Positions 23,333 to 25,892 of a DNA stretch of 25,892 nucleotides are shown here, piece by piece. The stretch is taken from contig JASLLL010000034.1 in the NCBI GenBank assembly GCA_030747075.1, forward strand, positions 1-25,892, written 5' to 3'. A program made the translations under genes and the position numbers. Positions within the stretch are counted from its first letter, which is position 1. Every line of letters starts with the position of its first letter. Source of the stretch: Gemmatimonadota bacterium. GTDB lineage: Bacteria > ARS69. The notes beneath the pieces were generated by a model. That model did not search any database, was not told where the DNA came from, and worked only from the letters and a program-made list of their open reading frames with translations.

Positions 23333-24826
23333 ATGGAACACCGACCCGAAGACGAGTCGCCGGAGACCCCGGTGACGGAGAAAACCCCGCTGACCGATCC
23401 GACCCCCACCCCTGACGCCCCTGCCGCGGAGCCTGCTGCCGAGAAGGCGGAGGATCCGGTGGAAGTGCCCGACGCCCCTGCCGGGGAGCCAGCCGCCGAG
23501 AAGGCGGAGGATCCGGTGGAAGCGCCCGACGCCCCTGCCGGGGAACCTGCCGCCGAGAAGGCGGAGGCAGACGGGGAGGACTTCGCCAAAATGCTCAAGG
23601 AGTCCGAGGAGAAGAACTGGGTCGAGCCGCGCAAGGGGCTTCGCGTTCAGGGGAAGATCGTGCGGATCGGTGAGGATGCCGCATTCGTGGACTTCGGGGG
23701 GAAGGCAGAGGGAAGCCTGGACCTGAAGGAGATTGCTGGCGAGGAAGGGAATCCCGCGAAGAAGGTCGGAGATCAGGTCACGGCGGTGATTTCTGAGGTC
23801 GATGGGGGCGTTCGTCTGGCGCTCAGAGCAGGAAAGCGTCAGGGGAGCATTCGGGCCATGCTGGAGGCTGCGGAATCCAAGCTTCCGGTTGAGGGGAAGG
23901 TCGTTGGCACCAACAAGGGTGGGCTGGTTGTATCGACCAAGGGGTTGCGAGCCTTTTGCCCCTTCTCCCAGATCGATCGGCATTTTGTGGAGGACGCGAA
24001 GGCCTACCTCGGCAAGAAGTTCTCCTTCCGGGTGATCTCTGCGGATCGCAAGGGTCGCAATGTGATTCTCTCCCGGCGTGTCATCCTGGACGAGGAAGCG
24101 CGCGGAAACGCAACTCGGGTGCGGGAGACGCTGGAGGTCGGTTCGGTGCTGACCGGGGTTGTTTCGCGGATTCGCCCGTTCGGCGCATTTGTGGACCTCG
24201 GCGGGCTGGACGGGCTCGTCCATGTGTCGGAGATCAGCTTCGGCCGCGTTGCGAATCCGAACGATGCGCTCAAGGTGGGACAGGAAGTTCAGGTGAAGGT
24301 GGTGAAGCTGGAGGACCTCGGAGGCGAGAAGGAGCGCGTCAGTCTTTCCATTCGGCAGCTTCTGGAGGATCCGTGGAAGACAATGACCGAGACGATGACC
24401 CCGGGGCAGTGGATCGAGGGCAAGGTTGTGCGTCTGGCGGATTTCGGAGCTTTTGTGGAAGTCGCTCCCGGAGTGGATGGCCTCGTCCATGTCTCGGAAC
24501 TGGCGGACCACCGAGTGGAGAATCCCTCGGAGGTGCTCACAGTCGGGCAGGATGTGAAGACGCGAGTGGTGAGAGTCGACTCGGAGGCGCGGCGGATTTC
24601 GCTGTCGCTTCTGGAAGAGTCTGCATCTCCGGAGAGACAGAGCGGCGGTCGGCCTGAAGGAGGCCGGGGCAGTCGGGGGCGCCAGAGTGGTCGGGATCGC
24701 GGAGACCGCAACGACCGTGGTGGGAGTTCCAGGGGGGCCACGCGGGCCAGCAGCGGAGATGCTGGCGGGATGACCTCGATGGGCGAAGCCTTCGAGCGCC
24801 TTCGGGAGCGGACGACGGAAGAGTAG
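23333..24826 (+). CDS. rpsA: Ribosomal protein S1, four S1 domains, with repeat-bearing N-terminus and Arg/Gly-rich tail
   Basis: A 497-residue protein with four S1 (OB-fold) RNA-binding domains at about 102-165, 185-255, 270-342 and 355-427. The last two are the best conserved (PFGAFVDLGGLDGLVHVSE; DFGAFVEVAPGVDGLVHVSE). S1 delivers mRNA to the 30S subunit during initiation. E. coli S1 has six domains; four-domain forms occur in many phyla. The N-terminal 95 residues are acidic and Pro/Ala-rich, with three copies of a 19-residue repeat. The C-terminal tail (about 430-480) is rich in Arg, Gly and Ser (GGRGSRGRQSGRDRGDR). GAGG with a 5-nt spacer supports ATG 23333, and an extended -10 promoter lies about 90 bp upstream. 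It is probably cotranscribed with ctaB. Confidence 0.9.
   Translation: MEHRPEDESPETPVTEKTPLTDPTPTPDAPAAEPAAEKAEDPVEVPDAPAGEPAAEKAEDPVEAPDAPAGEPAAEKAEADGEDFAKMLKESEEKNWVEPRKGLRVQGKIVRIGEDAAFVDFGGKAEGSLDLKEIAGEEGNPAKKVGDQVTAVISEVDGGVRLALRAGKRQGSIRAMLEAAESKLPVEGKVVGTNKGGLVVSTKGLRAFCPFSQIDRHFVEDAKAYLGKKFSFRVISADRKGRNVILSRRVILDEEARGNATRVRETLEVGSVLTGVVSRIRPFGAFVDLGGLDGLVHVSEISFGRVANPNDALKVGQEVQVKVVKLEDLGGEKERVSLSIRQLLEDPWKTMTETMTPGQWIEGKVVRLADFGAFVEVAPGVDGLVHVSELADHRVENPSEVLTVGQDVKTRVVRVDSEARRISLSLLEESASPERQSGGRPEGGRGSRGRQSGRDRGDRNDRGGSSRGATRASSGDAGGMTSMGEAFERLRERTTEE
23414..23566 (+). repeat. 57-bp in-frame tandem repeat in the S1 gene (about 2.7 copies)
   Basis: Units begin at 23414, 23471 and 23528. 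Each full unit encodes the 19-residue DAPAxEPAAEKAEDPVExP. The third unit keeps 13 codons before diverging. Units one and two differ at only a few bases, so the array is young or under homogenisation and may vary in copy number between strains. Confidence 0.85.
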
Positions 24827-24860
24827 AGGAGAGTCCACGGCCCGGAGGGTCGGTCTTCCC

Positions 24861-25751
24861 ATGAGGACCCGGAACGACAACCTGGCTCAGCCCGTCGGAG
24901 CCGGGTGGGTGCCCTACGCCGAACTCACCAAGCCTCGGCTTGTGCTGCTCGTTCTCATGACGGTGGTCGTGTCGTACCTTCTGGCTGGCCGAGGCCGTTC
25001 CGTGGACTGGTCCGGGCTTGTGGCGGCTGCCGTGGGGACGGGGCTTGTCGGGGGCGGTGCCAACGGCGTGAATCAGGTACATGAGGCCCGTCTCGATGCC
25101 CGAATGCACCGGACGCGTGGGCGCCCCATTCCGTCCAGTCGGCTGAAGTCTCCGACTGCGCTGCTGTTCGCCCTGGCAATCTCCGCAGCCGGGCTTGCCC
25201 TTCTGGTGTGGGGTGCGAACCTTCTGACCGGGCTCTTGGGGGCGGTCTCCTGGGTGGCCTATGTCGTTGCCTACACTCCCATGAAGCGCCTCACTTCACT
25301 CAACACACTGGTCGGTGCCGTCCCCGGGGCGATTCCTCCGCTCATGGGTTGGGCTGCTGCCTCGGGGCGTCTGGAGGCGGGAGCCTTCGTCCTCTTCGCC
25401 ATGGTGTTCATCTGGCAGGTTCCGCATTTCATGGCGATCGCCTGGCTCCATCGGGAAGACTACGCACGCGCCGGATTCCGAATGCTCCCGGTGGAGGATC
25501 CGGAAGGGCGTGTGACCTTTCGCGTGGCGGTGGCCTATTCGCTGGCGTTGATTCCGGTGAGCTTGATGGCGCTGCCGACGGGCCTGGGTGGCGGGCTGTA
25601 TGCGTGGGGAGCGGTGATCGGCGGGGGGGCGATGCTGGGGCTGTCGGTGTCGCTGGCGCGGCGGGGGACGGAAGGGGCTGCGCGCCGGTTGTTCGTAGGG
25701 AGCATTGTCTACATGCCTGCAGTGTTCGGACTCCTTCTGCTCGGCCTTTGA
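24861..25751 (+). CDS. ctaB: Protoheme IX farnesyltransferase (haem o synthase)
   Basis: A 296-residue UbiA-superfamily integral membrane prenyltransferase. It adds a farnesyl group to haem b to give haem o for haem-copper oxidases. The first Asp-rich motif appears as NQVHEARLDARMHRTRGRP, the second region as YTPMKRLTSLN. WQVPHFMAIAWLHREDYARA is a strong CtaB signature. About eight hydrophobic helices cover the chain from LVLLVLMTVVVSYLLA to the C-terminus. A Glu occupies the middle acidic position of the first motif, which some family members also show. The ATG lies 34 bp after the S1 stop with GGAGGG 11 nt upstream, a little far. No cox genes are in the window. The presence of CtaB implies aerobic respiration. 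Confidence 0.93.
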   Translation: MRTRNDNLAQPVGAGWVPYAELTKPRLVLLVLMTVVVSYLLAGRGRSVDWSGLVAAAVGTGLVGGGANGVNQVHEARLDARMHRTRGRPIPSSRLKSPTALLFALAISAAGLALLVWGANLLTGLLGAVSWVAYVVAYTPMKRLTSLNTLVGAVPGAIPPLMGWAAASGRLEAGAFVLFAMVFIWQVPHFMAIAWLHREDYARAGFRMLPVEDPEGRVTFRVAVAYSLALIPVSLMALPTGLGGGLYAWGAVIGGGAMLGLSVSLARRGTEGAARRLFVGSIVYMPAVFGLLLLGL

Positions 25752-25808
25752 CCCGAAAGTTGTGTTCTGAAGATTGTTGTTGGCCCGATTCGTGCAGGGT
25801 ATTCGGGC

Positions 25809-25892
25809 ATGGAGACGATTCGACCCAATGCCTGCCCGCACCGAGATTGTGCATCTCACGCTGACTCAACGGGTTGGCGATATACCCGCTGC
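25809..25892 (+). CDS. Start of a possible Cys-rich zinc-ribbon protein (partial, runs off the right edge)
   Basis: The frame from ATG 25809 is open to the last base and gives 28 residues with Cys at 9, 14 and 28 (NACPHRDC, YTRC). A C-P-x-x-x-C start is seen in zinc-ribbon N-termini of some transposases and DNA-binding proteins, which makes a mobile-element or regulator gene conceivable. The upstream AGGG is weak. A second frame from ATG 25828 is also open to the edge, so the call is tentative. Confidence 0.35.
   Translation, partial: METIRPNACPHRDCASHADSTGWRYTRC

Noticed and set aside
23285-24880. 531-codon minus-strand frame opposite the S1 gene
   Set aside because: Antisense to four clear S1 domains; low-complexity composition and no ribosome-binding site.
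1-25892. tRNA, rRNA, CRISPR arrays, prophage or attachment sites
   Set aside because: I found no cloverleaf-like sequence, spaced direct repeats, integrase or phage genes in any gap; a dedicated tRNA or covariance search was not possible.

Overview
The window is a GC-rich bacterial chromosomal segment with tightly packed genes and no gene-free stretch longer than about 260 bp. It looks like a diderm of the FCB superphylum, perhaps near Eisenbacteria or Krumholzibacteriota. The grounds are two secreted peptidases with FlgD-like/type-IX-like C-terminal sorting domains, a Bacteroides-type myo-inositol-phosphate synthase, a fused formiminotransferase-cyclodeaminase, and an outer-membrane barrel next to an exported beta-helix protein. 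The phylum is inferred from family resemblance and is not proven by the sequence. I see no rRNA, tRNA, CRISPR array, prophage or complete insertion sequence.

Layout. 1-4838: the tail of an M1-like aminopeptidase, an FAD monooxygenase, a minus-strand pair (inositol-3-phosphate synthase then a NadR-like P-loop NTPase), and a divergent LysR regulator with a perfect palindrome at its 5' end. 4831-7544: a small anchored protein, two translationally coupled exported proteins on the minus strand, and a very small membrane-protein gene with an in-frame UGA. 7679-12119: cobalamin-dependent methionine synthase (metH) converging on trpS, with 32 bp of coding overlap. 12221-14570: an outer-membrane barrel protein overlapping a beta-helix surface protein. 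14759-19088: a plus-strand run coupled by ATGA overlaps (subtilisin-like protease, SGNH hydrolase, degenerate radical-SAM-like protein). 19085-23074: a minus-strand operon (formiminotransferase-cyclodeaminase, DRE-TIM acyl-CoA lyase, membrane protein). 23333-25751: four-domain ribosomal protein S1 and haem o synthase. The right edge has the start of a possible zinc-ribbon protein.

The most interesting element is at 7374-7544 on the minus strand. A Shine-Dalgarno-preceded ORF encodes one membrane helix followed by GVPT, an in-frame UGA, then MAPGCG and an acidic tail of 21 more residues before a second stop. A perfect hairpin lies just after the UGA, with its loop about 23 nt downstream and G residues at the loop start, which fits the known rules for a bacterial SECIS element. 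I propose a 56-residue selenoprotein that a standard gene caller would miss or truncate at 28 residues.

Other points of note are the radical-SAM-like protein lacking the first cluster cysteine, the S1 protein with a 57-bp tandem repeat at the N-terminus and an Arg/Gly-rich tail, the unusual starts of several genes, and the pairing of folate-dependent histidine catabolism with an isopropylmalate/homocitrate synthase-like enzyme.
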